A stretch of 64,000 nucleotides of DNA from the NCBI RefSeq assembly GCF_038007305.1, contig NZ_JBBOWV010000001.1, forward strand, positions 62,001 through 126,000. The letters run 5' to 3'. This stretch comes from Solibacillus sp. FSL W7-1436. Lineage in GTDB: Bacteria > Bacillota > Bacilli > Bacillales_A > Planococcaceae. The notes beneath the pieces are model-generated. The model made no database searches. It saw nothing but the letters and a program-made list of their open reading frames with translations, and was not told the DNA's origin. Each line of letters begins with the position of its first letter. The stretch's first letter is position 1. This document shows, piece after piece, positions 1 through 9,355 of the stretch. The position numbers were made by a program, and so were the translations under genes.

Positions 1-384
1 ATCCAGCTCATAAGACATGCTTGTCACATCTAAAGAAAGCGTCACATTGGCACGTCCTTGAATCGGAATCGTCTGGTGAATCGTCAGTACATTGCAATGG
101 GCATCAGATACAGTTTCGAGTAATTTGGCAAGTGTACCTTTTCGATCTTGCAGTTGAATGAAAACCGTTAAAATACGCTCTTGCACAATCGAATGGAAAG
201 GAAAAACTGCATCCCGATATTTATAAAATGCGCTGCGAGATAAATCCACTTCTTTTACCGCATCCCAAATGGATGAAACAGATCCTTTTTGCAATAATTG
301 TTTAGCTTCCAATGTTTTTTGCATCGCATCTGTCAGGACATCTTCACGCACTAAGTAATATCGCTGATTTGCTACGTTTTTCAT
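1..384 (-). CDS. pheB: ACT-domain protein PheB (partial, 3' end outside window)
   Basis: The minus-strand frame opens at the ATG at 384 and runs off the left edge, so the C-terminus is missing. The visible part has an N-terminal segment containing YYLVREDVL and a helix with VDLSRSAFYKYRDAVFPF. It then has the start of a small regulatory ACT domain (ILTVFIQLQDRKGTLAKLL). This pattern and the position next to obg match PheB, which precedes pheA (prephenate dehydratase) in B. subtilis. Its molecular role is poorly defined; regulation by amino-acid binding is inferred from the fold. The 384 start is preferred over an ATG at 390 because GTGGGGG lies 6 bases upstream of it. Confidence 0.85.
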   Translation of the reverse strand, partial: MKNVANQRYYLVREDVLTDAMQKTLEAKQLLQKGSVSSIWDAVKEVDLSRSAFYKYRDAVFPFHSIVQERILTVFIQLQDRKGTLAKLLETVSDAHCNVLTIHQTIPIQGRANVTLSLDVTSMSYELD

Positions 385-401
385 CGTCATCCCCCACTTA
401 A

Positions 402-1691
402 TTAGTCGACAAAGTCAAATTCGAATTCCATTAAACGTACAGTATCGCCATTTTGGGCACCGCGTTTACGTAACTCTTCGTCGACACCCATTGCACGTAA
501 CTGGCGAGCAAAGCGTCGAATACCGTCTTCACGGCTGAAGTCAGTCATTTTGAATAGGCGTTCGATTGTGTATCCTGAAAGCACATATGCACCATCATCA
601 TCACGTGTAATTTCGAAGTCGCCACCTTGTCCTTCATGTTTGTACATTACAACTGCATCTGACTCTTCGTCGATTACATCATGTAATAAGAATTCAGGCG
701 TTACTTCTAACAGATCCGCAATTTCAAATAGCAATGGTTTTAACCCTTGACGAGAAACCGCTGAAACCGGGAAGACCTTTACATCTTCTCCCACTTTCTT
801 TTTAAACTCTTTCAAGTTTTCTTCGGCATTCGGCATATCCATTTTGTTTGCTACGACAATTTGAGGACGCTCAAGTAATCGTAAATTATACTGTTCAAGC
901 TCATTATTAATTGTTACATAATCATCATAAGGTTCGCGGCCTTCCATACCTGACATATCGATAACGTGAACGATGACACGTGTACGCTCGATATGACGCA
1001 GGAACTGCATCCCTAATCCGACACCTTGGTGAGCGCCTTCGATCAGACCAGGTAGATCTGCCATTGCGAATGAACGGCCATCATCTGTTTCCACCATACC
1101 TAAGTTCGGTACGATTGTTGTAAAATGATAAGCGCCGATTTTAGGTTTTGCAGAAGAAACAACAGATAGTAATGTCGATTTACCTACTGAAGGGAAACCA
1201 ACCAATCCAACATCCGCCAGTACTTTTAACTCTAAAATCACTTCCAGTTCCTGGCCCGGTTCGCCTTTTTCGGCTAGTTCCGGTGCAGGGTTGGAAGGTG
1301 TAGCAAAACGGCAGTTACCGCGTCCACCACGGCCTGCTTTAGCAATAATCGCTTGTTGGCCATGTTCAACTAAATCGGCAATGACTGTTTTTGTTTCCGC
1401 ATTCATTACAACTGTTCCCGGTGGCACTTTAACGATTAAATCTTCTGCACGACGACCGTGCATCCCTTTACTCATTCCGTGCTCTCCACGTTCAGCTTTG
1501 AAGTGACGTTTGTAACGGAAATCCATTAACGTACGTAAACCTTCTTCTACTTCAAAAACTACATTACCGCCACGTGCTCCGTCTCCACCTGCCGGCCCAC
1601 CATTTGGTACATACTTTTCACGGCGGAAGGCAACCATTCCATCCCCGCCGTCTCCACCTTTAACATAAATCTTTACGTGATCGACAAACAT
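402..1691 (-). CDS. obg: GTPase Obg/CgtA
   Basis: Essential ribosome-associated GTPase acting in late 50S subunit assembly and, in Bacillus, in stress and sporulation signalling. The 429-residue product has the three Obg parts in order. First is the glycine-rich Obg fold (residues 1-157, [17 protein letters not shown]). Next is the G domain, with P-loop GFPSVGKST near 165, the [11 protein letters not shown]3 motif near 212 and NKMD near 282. Last is a C-terminal OCT domain ending in an acidic tail. The ATG at 1691 is preferred over an in-frame GTG at 1700, because GAGGAG ends 8 bases before the ATG and abuts the GTG. It lies 12 bases after spo0B and is probably co-transcribed with it. Confidence 0.97.
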   Translation of the reverse strand: MFVDHVKIYVKGGDGGDGMVAFRREKYVPNGGPAGGDGARGGNVVFEVEEGLRTLMDFRYKRHFKAERGEHGMSKGMHGRRAEDLIVKVPPGTVVMNAETKTVIADLVEHGQQAIIAKAGRGGRGNCRFATPSNPAPELAEKGEPGQELEVILELKVLADVGLVGFPSVGKSTLLSVVSSAKPKIGAYHFTTIVPNLGMVETDDGRSFAMADLPGLIEGAHQGVGLGMQFLRHIERTRVIVHVIDMSGMEGREPYDDYVTINNELEQYNLRLLERPQIVVANKMDMPNAEENLKEFKKKVGEDVKVFPVSAVSRQGLKPLLFEIADLLEVTPEFLLHDVIDEESDAVVMYKHEGQGGDFEITRDDDGAYVLSGYTIERLFKMTDFSREDGIRRFARQLRAMGVDEELRKRGAQNGDTVRLMEFEFDFVD

Positions 1692-1703
1692 TTCTTTCAC
1701 TCC

Positions 1704-2219
1704 TCATATGTGAATTACATATTTCCAACTTGTATTCGTCTGTTCATATGTTTCCACATTAAAAATATTCTGTTCTATTGAAAATGGCGACTGTTCCCAT
1801 TTTCCCTTTAAATGAAATAAAATATTCCATTTATCTTCATTTGATTCGATGTTTAACAGTAATTGATGCTCTTCATATGGATCAAGCTTGTCGTAAACAT
1901 GAATAATTGTGTTTTCCAAGTATTGAACAATCGCTTCATCGTACTTGCTTTGAATTGGTGTACTTACATCACTTGTCATGTTTAGCTGTAAAGCCGGATA
2001 ACGCCAACATAGGGTATGAAGCCATTCAACTGTTTTCGTTAACTGAAGCCGATTGATATTCGAAAGTATTTTACAATGTTCAGACTGGTCAAAAATCACC
2101 TTTTTTGCCTCGTCCACTCGTCCTAAATCTAAGTTCATCTGGATTAAATGAAGCTGATTCAAATAATCATGATTTGCAAAGCGTAATGCTTCACTTACAG
2201 TTAATTTTGAAACGGTCAT
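1704..2219 (-). CDS. spo0B: Sporulation initiation phosphotransferase Spo0B
   Basis: Spo0B relays phosphate from Spo0F to Spo0A in the sporulation phosphorelay. The predicted 171-residue protein has the signature helix with the phospho-accepting histidine (ALRFANHDYLNQLHLIQMNL, His near residue 18). An ATPase-like but degenerate C-terminal half follows. The ATG at 2219 has CGGAG 7 bases upstream; the open frame extends further to 2294 without a better site. The position between rpmA and obg is exactly that of spo0B in B. subtilis. Sequence conservation of this family is low outside the His helix, so the call rests on motif plus synteny. Confidence 0.9.
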   Translation of the reverse strand: MTVSKLTVSEALRFANHDYLNQLHLIQMNLDLGRVDEAKKVIFDQSEHCKILSNINRLQLTKTVEWLHTLCWRYPALQLNMTSDVSTPIQSKYDEAIVQYLENTIIHVYDKLDPYEEHQLLLNIESNEDKWNILFHLKGKWEQSPFSIEQNIFNVETYEQTNTSWKYVIHI

Positions 2220-2382
2220 TTCACACACTCCGTATTCCAATATTATTAGTATAACAAGTATTTCATCTATTTTCCTTCCATACTTCATACTCATACATAT
2301 TCAATACTTAAGAAAATTTCAATCATCCATTTCCATAAAGGCATCTCTGCATTCATCTATGAAATTTTATAAAAACTTAAAA

Positions 2383-2409
2383 AAAGGACTGCAATAAATG
2401 CAGTCCTTT
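2383..2409 (-). terminator. Intrinsic terminator after rpmA
   Basis: An 11-bp perfect stem (AAAGGACTGCA / TGCAGTCCTTT) with a 5-nt loop is followed on the minus strand by a T-run. It lies 12 bases past the rpmA stop and separates the rplU-prp-rpmA transcript from spo0B-obg. Confidence 0.9.
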
Positions 2410-2420
2410 CATTGCAAGAA

Positions 2421-3072
<652 letters not shown>

Positions 3073-3088
3073 GTTCGTCACCTACTTA

Positions 3089-3397
3089 TTAAGCGTTGAT
3101 AGCTTCAACTACTAATTTAGTGTATGGTTGACGGTGACCTTGTTTACGACGGTAGTTCTTTTTCGCTTTAAGTTTGAAAACAGTAATTTTCTTTTGCTTG
3201 CCTTCTTTAACAACTTTCGCTGTTACAGTAGCGCCAGCAACTGTTGGAGCTCCAACTTTAACTGTTTCTCCACCTACGAATAAAACTTTGTCAAAAGTAA
3301 CGATTTCGTCAGCAGCCACACCTAGTTTTTCAACATAGATTTCTTGACCTGCTTCAACTTTGATTTGTTTACCACCAGTTTCGATAATTGCGTACAT
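3089..3397 (-). CDS. rplU: 50S ribosomal protein L21
   Basis: L21 (102 aa) binds 23S rRNA. It begins [15 protein letters not shown] and ends with the basic signature [17 protein letters not shown], at the usual family length. GAGGAGGTG precedes the ATG. It is the first gene of the rplU-prp-rpmA operon, and its mRNA leader appears to carry the L21 leader structure described separately. Confidence 0.98.
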   Translation of the reverse strand: MYAIIETGGKQIKVEAGQEIYVEKLGVAADEIVTFDKVLFVGGETVKVGAPTVAGATVTAKVVKEGKQKKITVFKLKAKKNYRRKQGHRQPYTKLVVEAINA

Positions 3398-3505
3398 TAA
3401 AATGCACCTCCTCTTAGACTCAGACTCGCCCGGAATTGCAGGTGACCTATAAAGGTACTTAAACCTGTTCAGCGCGGTTGCAGTAGCACGGGTGCTACAA
3501 ACAAT
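3398..3505 (-). ncRNA. Candidate L21 leader (ribosomal protein autoregulatory RNA)
   Basis: The untranslated leader upstream of rplU contains a perfect hairpin, GTAGCAC-CC-GTGCTAC on the minus strand. Downstream is a second set of pairing elements around AACAGGTTTAAGTACCTT and ACAGGT/CACCTG-like segments, then CCGGGCGAGTCTG. This arrangement upstream of rplU in Bacillota fits the known L21 leader family, thought to bind L21 for feedback control. Recognition is by position and hairpins, not by a covariance model. Confidence 0.65.
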
Positions 3506-3534
3506 AACATTAAAATACTACCACATCGAAATTA

Positions 3535-4146
3535 TCAAGTCAACCGCTTCATTACTATTTTCTCAAAAGCAGAACGGTACTTCCGATATTTCCAATCTCC
3601 AATTACTTTGCTCCATAAAAAGAGGCTAATAATCACTAAAGATAATGATTGCGGCAATAAATATAATAGTACGATAATTGTTACCGTAAGTAAATAAAAA
3701 GAAGCCGTTAAATAAAATTCGAAAATTTTAGAAAACGGCTGCCGTTTCAAAATGCTGTAACATAGTATTCTGCCGCCATCAAGCGGCCATATCGGTACAA
3801 GATTGATAGCAAGAATAAACAGCTGCACTTCTATTAATCTAGTACTCAGCATATCAGGCAGAAACAAACTGATAAAAATTCCGAGACCTGTTGCAACAGG
3901 TCCTCCAACAGCGATAATGATCAGCTGCTTATAGGATAATTGCAGTTCGTCCTTAATCGTCATCTCCCCGCCGTAAGGAACAATTTTACATTGCGTTATT
4001 TTGGCTCCGACAAGTTTAGCCGCGATAAAATGACCTAATTCATGAAACAATAGCGAAACGATAATAATACTGTATAAGGCAATATCTCCATACAAAACAA
4101 TTGATAAGAGCAGTAACAAAAACAATGGATGAATCGAAATTTTCAT
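3535..4146 (-). CDS. spoIVFB: Site-2 protease SpoIVFB (M50 family)
   Basis: Intramembrane zinc metalloprotease that cleaves pro-SigmaK in the outer forespore membrane during sporulation. The 203-residue protein is highly hydrophobic with about six membrane segments. It carries the metal-binding HELGH motif near residue 36 and the second ligand region NLVPIWPLDGGR near residue 118. Both are the defining S2P signatures. Its stop-to-start junction with spoIVFA is immediate (no intergenic bases), as expected for genes whose products form one complex. Shorter than the roughly 288-residue B. subtilis protein because the C-terminal CBS-like domain appears absent. Confidence 0.9.
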   Translation of the reverse strand: MKISIHPLFLLLLLSIVLYGDIALYSIIIVSLLFHELGHFIAAKLVGAKITQCKIVPYGGEMTIKDELQLSYKQLIIIAVGGPVATGLGIFISLFLPDMLSTRLIEVQLFILAINLVPIWPLDGGRILCYSILKRQPFSKIFEFYLTASFYLLTVTIIVLLYLLPQSLSLVIISLFLWSKVIGDWKYRKYRSAFEKIVMKRLT

Positions 4147-4710
4147 CTAAATCGGCTGTTCCTTTAGCCAGCGAATCGTTTCTTCCATATTTAAAACTTG
4201 CCCGTCACGTTCAATCTGTATATAGAGCTCTCCGCTCTTTTTCGTTGCGACAACCGTTCCTTTTGTTACTGTCGTGTATGGCAATACATAGAAGTCGTCC
4301 ACAAACCCGAATGTAACCGTATCGCCTGTATCATAAACAACCGAAACCGTTTTTCCGTTATACTTTGTATGGCCCGTAAAAACAATCAATCCATCATACA
4401 GTGCATTTAATACGAACGGTTCATCATACACGAGTAAATATCCGTCATTAAAACGATCAATCGTTTCAAACAGCTGTAATTGACTAATCGATACATCTGC
4501 ACTAACAGGGAGCTGCTGGTCTTCATTAGACAACATATTCACAACCGCTTTTCGCATCATGACTAAATCATCCGAACTGTAGACAATGGAATGGATGACA
4601 CGTTTTGTAGCGATATCCCCATAATAATTACAGCTATAAATAATAACAAAGACAATACTCGCGATGAGCCACTGCCATTTTTTCAAGCTCACCATCCAAT
4701 CTTTTTGCAC
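4147..4710 (-). CDS. spoIVFA: SpoIVFA-like regulator of SpoIVFB
   Basis: SpoIVFA holds SpoIVFB inactive until the SpoIVB signal arrives. This protein (up to 187 aa) has one membrane segment near residues 13-30. It is followed by an extracytoplasmic region with a degenerate LytM/M23-like fold (DGLIVFTGHTKYNGKTVSVVYDTGD), as in known SpoIVFA, but without the M23 zinc ligands. The start is uncertain: GTG at 4710 and ATG at 4695 are both in frame and neither has a convincing Shine-Dalgarno site. It is directly joined to spoIVFB, which supports the assignment. Confidence 0.8.
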   Translation of the reverse strand: MQKDWMVSLKKWQWLIASIVFVIIYSCNYYGDIATKRVIHSIVYSSDDLVMMRKAVVNMLSNEDQQLPVSADVSISQLQLFETIDRFNDGYLLVYDEPFVLNALYDGLIVFTGHTKYNGKTVSVVYDTGDTVTFGFVDDFYVLPYTTVTKGTVVATKKSGELYIQIERDGQVLNMEETIRWLKEQPI

Positions 4711-4828
4711 TAGTATATGTCAGGAACGACAATACAATTCAAGAACGCATGTACATCGGAACAAAAGTGCTAAAGCGCCCGTTCAGCTCCGACAGACATG
4801 CCAAAAGCTTTAATTTCCTGAGCAAAAA

Positions 4829-4865
4829 AAGCTGTAAAGAATAATTGACACTATCCCTACAGCTT
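4829..4865 (-). terminator. Intrinsic terminator after minD
   Basis: An 8-bp stem (AAGCTGTA / TACAGCTT) with a long loop is followed by a run of Ts on the minus strand, starting only 6 bases past the minD stop. It ends the mre-min transcript. Confidence 0.75.
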
Positions 4866-4870
4866 CCTTC

Positions 4871-5755
4871 TTATTTAAATAATGCTTTCAATTTTGCGAA
4901 AACGCCTTTTGGCTGATCATCTTCCAAGGACATTAACGGCACAGAATCACCTAATATACGGCGTGCGATATTACGGTATCCCAATGATGCTTTGTTGTTC
5001 GGATTCATTACGATTGGTTCACCTTTATTGGATGAACTGATAACATCTTCACTATCGACGATGATTCCCAATAAATCAATCGATAAATGAGTAGTTACTT
5101 CTGTAATATCCATCGCATCTCCGTTGTTCATCAAACTTTTACGGATTCGGTTAATAATAAGCTTCGGCGGTTCGATCGGCTCCTGCTCCAATAGTCCGAT
5201 AATTCGATCCGCATCTCTTACTGCTGAAATTTCAGGTGTTGTCACAACAATGGCACGATCCGCACCAGCGACCGCATTGCGATAGCCTTGTTCAATACCG
5301 GCCGGACAATCAATTAAAATATAGTCAAATTCACGTTTCAACTCATCTATCAAAACTTTCATCTGTTCAGGGTTGATGGCGTTTTTGTCTGTATTTTGGG
5401 CAGCAGGCATCAAGTATAGACGCTCATCTACACGCTTGTCCTTTACCAATGCCTGGTGCATTTTACAGCGGCCTTCTATTACATCCACTAAATCATAGAT
5501 AATCCGATTTTCCAAGCCTAATATAACGTCTAAATTACGCAGTCCGATATCCGTATCGACTAGACAAACTTTCTTTCCTTGAAGTGCCAATGCCGTTCCT
5601 AGGTTTGCAGTCGTAGTAGTTTTCCCTACTCCACCTTTTCCTGAAGTTATAACGATTGCTTCTCCCACATTAGCGGCCCCTTCCTTATATAAGGTAGCTG
5701 TTTGAGCTCCAGTATCATCAGTATTCTTAGAGAATAATAATTCTTCATCACTCAT
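4871..5755 (-). CDS. minD: Septum site-determining ATPase MinD, with N-terminal extension
   Basis: MinD is a ParA/Mrp-family ATPase that binds the membrane and recruits MinC to block FtsZ assembly at the poles. The deviant Walker A (GKGGVGKTT), DTDIGLRNLD and IDCPAG motifs are present. The protein ends in an amphipathic membrane-targeting helix (VFAKLKALFK). Starting at ATG 5755 the product is 294 aa, about 26 longer than B. subtilis MinD. The usual N-terminus (GEAIVITSGKGG) begins at residue 31. The 5755 start has a perfect AAAGGAGG 7 bases upstream. A second in-frame start, GTG at 5668, has AAGGAAGGGG 8 bases upstream and would give a normal-length 265-aa protein. Both sites look usable. 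Confidence 0.95.
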   Translation of the reverse strand: MSDEELLFSKNTDDTGAQTATLYKEGAANVGEAIVITSGKGGVGKTTTTANLGTALALQGKKVCLVDTDIGLRNLDVILGLENRIIYDLVDVIEGRCKMHQALVKDKRVDERLYLMPAAQNTDKNAINPEQMKVLIDELKREFDYILIDCPAGIEQGYRNAVAGADRAIVVTTPEISAVRDADRIIGLLEQEPIEPPKLIINRIRKSLMNNGDAMDITEVTTHLSIDLLGIIVDSEDVISSSNKGEPIVMNPNNKASLGYRNIARRILGDSVPLMSLEDDQPKGVFAKLKALFK

Positions 5756-6424
5756 TTAGCTTCCTCCTTTAAATGTTGATAAATTCGGTCGTACATTTCT
5801 TATTTCCTGGATTCTATCATATGCTATTACATTATTTTCTCCAAGATAGGCAAAAATTTGATCGGTATTTTCCAATATATATTGCGACTCGTTCGTCATT
5901 ACTTCCACATAATTCCCAATTAAAATATGTGTCGGTTCAAAATGTGACGCGGATACAATTGCCTGTTCATTGCCATCCATGCCTGCATGCACAATGCCCT
6001 TTAGCTTACCCGCAATATGTACATTACCCCCTGCCTCAATACGTCCGTTTGGATTGACATCCCCTAACACAAGTATATCACCCGTTACACGAATCGTTTG
6101 TCCGGAACGCACAATGCCTACAAATGTTTCAAAGCGACTTGTCTCAAGCAGTTTTTGGCTTTCTTCTAATGTAATGACATCGCTTTGGATTTTTTTCACA
6201 CATAGTTTTTGCTGTTGTTCCACAATTCCAGTAAGCTGGTCTTTTTGCTCTTGTGTACAGTAACGTTTTCCTAAGTGCAGTTGTACATCTATTTTACCAT
6301 CAAGATGGCCGTCTGTAACTTTTTTTCCAAGTTCTTCTACTAATTCGGTAAAAGAACATTGGTCATCCAAACGAAGTACTAACCCATCTTTTGTTCCTTT
6401 AATATGGATAAGTTGTTTTTTCAT
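5756..6424 (-). CDS. minC: Septum site-determining protein MinC
   Basis: Inhibitor of FtsZ polymerisation that works with MinD. The 222-aa product has an N-terminal FtsZ-inhibitory domain (GTKDGLVLRL start). Its C-terminal right-handed beta-helix holds the MinC signature SGQTIRVTGDILVLGDVNPNG and AGGNVHIAGKLKG. The stop codon directly abuts the minD ATG, and the minD ribosome-binding site lies within the last codons of minC, so the two are translationally linked. The Shine-Dalgarno for minC itself is weak or distant (GAGGTGA 14 bases upstream). Confidence 0.96.
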   Translation of the reverse strand: MKKQLIHIKGTKDGLVLRLDDQCSFTELVEELGKKVTDGHLDGKIDVQLHLGKRYCTQEQKDQLTGIVEQQQKLCVKKIQSDVITLEESQKLLETSRFETFVGIVRSGQTIRVTGDILVLGDVNPNGRIEAGGNVHIAGKLKGIVHAGMDGNEQAIVSASHFEPTHILIGNYVEVMTNESQYILENTDQIFAYLGENNVIAYDRIQEIRNVRPNLSTFKGGS

Positions 6425-6462
6425 AGCTTTTTCAAGTCACCTCGCGCTACATAATAACGAAA

Positions 6463-6489
6463 AGAAAACAACCGGATTTCAGGTCCGTT
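6463..6489 (-). terminator. Weak terminator-like hairpin between mreD and minC
   Basis: An imperfect stem (AACGGA / TCC-GGTT with one bulge) is followed by TTGTTTTCTTTT on the minus strand. It could attenuate transcription into minCD or only stabilise an mRNA end; the stem is short. Confidence 0.35.
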
Positions 6490-6514
6490 TTGTTTCTTTC
6501 CGTTTTTTAAAATG

Positions 6515-7033
6515 CTATTGTGCCCGTTGAAATACACGAGCGCTAAGACAATATTTAAACGCCCATGCAAGCATTATCAAAAATAATAGATTACCAATTG
6601 TTGTCGGAACTAATCGATTCACTAGAAACGGCTGAAGTGCCATCGTTGTAAATTGGAGCATATAGAAAAATTCATATACAACAAATTCGAAAACAATCAT
6701 TAGCAATAATGCCAAAATTGTAGAAAATACTAAATGTGGATGAACACGTTTTACACACCATGCTGCAATATAGCAGATAACGGGATATAAAACGGTATAA
6801 AGACCAATAATATTAATAAAGAACACATCAAAACAAAGTCCAAAAATAAGACCATAAATCATGGCTTTTTTTCGGCTGTAATAAATGGCTAGAAAGATTA
6901 AATATAAAATTAAAAAACGCGGAATCAAATAATAGATCCCTTCGCCCAATTGCAATGGGGAGAATACGGCGAATTCAGATTCCAGCAAAAACAGCAAGAC
7001 AGCAACGAAGCCAATTAAAAATCGAGCGAGCAT
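6515..7033 (-). CDS. mreD: Rod shape-determining membrane protein MreD
   Basis: Integral membrane component of the elongasome. The 172-aa product has about five hydrophobic segments and the typical small size (B. subtilis MreD is about 172 aa). Its ATG overlaps the mreC stop codon (TAATG), and GAGGGGG lies 7 bases upstream. Primary sequence is poorly conserved in this family; the call is secured by topology and the mreB-mreC-mreD order. Confidence 0.92.
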   Translation of the reverse strand: MLARFLIGFVAVLLFLLESEFAVFSPLQLGEGIYYLIPRFLILYLIFLAIYYSRKKAMIYGLIFGLCFDVFFINIIGLYTVLYPVICYIAAWCVKRVHPHLVFSTILALLLMIVFEFVVYEFFYMLQFTTMALQPFLVNRLVPTTIGNLLFLIMLAWAFKYCLSARVFQRAQ

Positions 7034-7950
7034 TACTCATCCCCCTCATTTTCATCGGCTGGTCCATTTACTAAATCTTCATTTGTACTGCCACCGTCAG
7101 AACCATCTACCGAAATTGTTTTACGCTTAGCAATAATAACATGTTCGATCATTGAAAAATCTGCTGCTGGTTTGACATAGGCCATTTTCGTTAAACCGAA
7201 ATCATCAGTTGTTACTTCTGTAATCTCACCAATCAATATACCTTTCGGGAAGATTCCACCAAGTCCGGAAGACAAAACTTTCCCGCCTTCTTTCAGGTCA
7301 ACTTTGGAATCGAGACGCTTTAATAATAATTCGTTACGCTCAACGTCATACCCTTCTACTAAACCATGAATTTCCCTATTCTTTTCATCATGTACTACTG
7401 CTGATACACGATAGTTTTCATTATTCGTATAAAGCAATTCCACTTCGGAAGTATAAGGTGTTGCGATGACAATTTTACCAACTAGCCCTCGAGAAGTCAT
7501 AACAGCCATGTTTTTTTCAACACCATCTGCTGTCCCTTTATTTAAAATAATTTTTTCTTCCCACTGATCAGGGTTTCTCGCGATGACCGTCGCCTGAATT
7601 GGGTCGAAATCACGCAAACTTTCCTCGATTGATGCGAGTTCACGCAATGAAGAATTTTCGGCCTTTAATGTACTTACTTCCGCCTTTAAGACGGCAAAGT
7701 CTTCTAGACGCATTTTTAAGCGCTGGTTCTCTTCATACGTATTTAACAGCGAATCAATATTGCTAAAAATACCTGTTATGTAATTAGCCGGCTTTGCGAC
7801 AAGTGAATGTGCAAAGCCAACTGTATCTTTAATAATTTTCTCGGGTAATGTTGCGTTATGACGATCACGTAAAGAGAAACCAATCAATGCCACTAGAAAA
7901 ATCACGCTTACTAATAGGATAATTAACTTTTTATTAGAAAAATGTGGCAC
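7033..7950 (-). CDS. mreC: Rod shape-determining protein MreC
   Basis: Bitopic membrane protein that links MreB to the cell-wall synthesis enzymes. The 305-aa sequence has one N-terminal membrane helix (residues 8-25). A coiled coil follows at about 65-110 (YEENQRLKMRLEDFAVLKAE), then the paired beta-barrel domains with VMTSRGLVGKIV and LSSGLGGIFPKGILIGEI. An acidic Ser/Gly-rich C-terminal tail extends beyond the usual length. It starts at GTG with AGGAGG 7 bases upstream. Confidence 0.95.
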   Translation of the reverse strand: MPHFSNKKLIILLVSVIFLVALIGFSLRDRHNATLPEKIIKDTVGFAHSLVAKPANYITGIFSNIDSLLNTYEENQRLKMRLEDFAVLKAEVSTLKAENSSLRELASIEESLRDFDPIQATVIARNPDQWEEKIILNKGTADGVEKNMAVMTSRGLVGKIVIATPYTSEVELLYTNNENYRVSAVVHDEKNREIHGLVEGYDVERNELLLKRLDSKVDLKEGGKVLSSGLGGIFPKGILIGEITEVTTDDFGLTKMAYVKPAADFSMIEHVIIAKRKTISVDGSDGGSTNEDLVNGPADENEGDE

Positions 7951-7962
7951 TGCCAGTCCTCC

Positions 7963-8979
7963 TTACTTCAATTGTTGCGCGCGAATTAAAGCGATGTTGT
8001 CTAATGCTTTACCCGTTCCGATTGCAACGCAATCCAACGGATCTTCAGCAATAAATACAGGCATTTTTGTTTCATCGCTGATTACTTTATCTAAATTGCG
8101 TAATAATGCACCACCGCCTGTTAAAACAATACCGCGCTCCATTACGTCTGCAGATAATTCAGGTGGTGTTTGTTCCAATGTTTTCTTAACACCATCCAAA
8201 ATAACTACAATAGCTTCATGTAAAGACTTTGAAATTTCATCCGATGTAATTTCAATTGTTTTTGGTAAACCTGTTAACAGGTCGCGTCCGCGAATTTCCA
8301 TCGTTTCAGCAGGTCCTTCAGCACGTGCTGTACCAATTTCAACCTTGATGCTTTCTGCTGTACGCTCACCAATTGTTAAGTTATATGTTTTACGGATGTA
8401 AGCAATGATCGATTGATCCATTGCATCACCACCAACACGAACTGATTCACTTGTTACAATACCACCAAGAGAAATAACAGCAACTTCTGTTGTACCTCCA
8501 CCGATATCTACTACCATTGAACCTGTTGGCTCCCATACCGGCAAGTTAGCACCGATTGCTGCCGCAAATGGTTCTTCAATTGTAAATGCTTCTTTTGCGC
8601 CTGCTTGACGGCTTGCATCAATAACCGCACGCTGCTCAACTGAAGTAATACCATATGGCACACAAATCATGACATTCGGTTTCTTCCAGTTAGAACCCGA
8701 AGCTTTCATTGCTTCTTTTAAATAATATTGGATCATTGCTGTTGTAATTTCAAAATCAGCAATAACGCCATCTTTCATCGGACGGATAGCCACGATTGAA
8801 CCCGGTGTACGACCGATCATATTTTTTGCGTCATTTCCGACTGCTACAATATCGCCTGTTTTTGTATTTTTCGCTACTACTGAAGGTTCACGCAATACAA
8901 TTCCTTTTCCTTTTACAAATACTAATGTATTAGCTGTGCCAAGATCGATCCCGACATCTTTATTCCCTAATCCAAACAA
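7963..8979 (-). CDS. mreB: Rod shape-determining actin homologue MreB
   Basis: Bacterial actin that organises lateral wall synthesis. The 338-aa sequence carries the actin-fold nucleotide motifs: [11 protein letters not shown] near residue 10, [12 protein letters not shown] near 158 and the adenosine motif [13 protein letters not shown] near 283. It aligns end to end with B. subtilis MreB. The start codon is TTG (MFGLGNKDV) with GGGAG upstream; there is no better in-frame ATG. It is the first gene of the mreBCD-minCD cluster. Confidence 0.97.
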   Translation of the reverse strand: MFGLGNKDVGIDLGTANTLVFVKGKGIVLREPSVVAKNTKTGDIVAVGNDAKNMIGRTPGSIVAIRPMKDGVIADFEITTAMIQYYLKEAMKASGSNWKKPNVMICVPYGITSVEQRAVIDASRQAGAKEAFTIEEPFAAAIGANLPVWEPTGSMVVDIGGGTTEVAVISLGGIVTSESVRVGGDAMDQSIIAYIRKTYNLTIGERTAESIKVEIGTARAEGPAETMEIRGRDLLTGLPKTIEITSDEISKSLHEAIVVILDGVKKTLEQTPPELSADVMERGIVLTGGGALLRNLDKVISDETKMPVFIAEDPLDCVAIGTGKALDNIALIRAQQLK

Positions 8980-9324
8980 ATTAAGTACTCCCTTTCTTAT
9001 TAAAACGATTTCTAATTTATGATGCTAGCAAAATCATACGCTCTATTATAACGAATTACATCAAAAAATTATAGTGTTACAAGCACCGAATCGCGACTTT
9101 TGTCGAATGTTTTTTTCTACAACACTACTTTACTATTGTATTTCTATTTCCGTTACGAGACAAATAAAATTAATATGTAAGATTTAACAAAATCGCCACA
9201 TACCTATGACGAATATAACAAAAAAAAGTTGCGATTGCGAAAATTGTCGACGAATTTTTAAATAAGTAATAATTGTTATCGCAATGTAATAATTCCCAAT
9301 TATGAAATAACTACAAAATAAAAA
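8980..9324. other. Non-coding stretch between radC and mreB
   Basis: No open frame with a ribosome-binding site was found. A minus-strand TATAAT sits at 9045-9050 about 65 bases upstream of mreB, but no convincing -35 element lies at the right distance. The stretch is AT-rich and presumably holds the mre promoter. Confidence 0.4.
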
Positions 9325-9348
9325 GACAAACGCTTTAACACGTTTGTC
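9325..9348 (-). terminator. Intrinsic terminator after radC
   Basis: The minus strand shows a perfect 8-bp stem (GACAAACG / CGTTTGTC) with an 8-nt loop, followed by TTTTTATTTTG. It lies just past the radC stop. Confidence 0.85.
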
Positions 9349-9355
9349 CAGTTAC

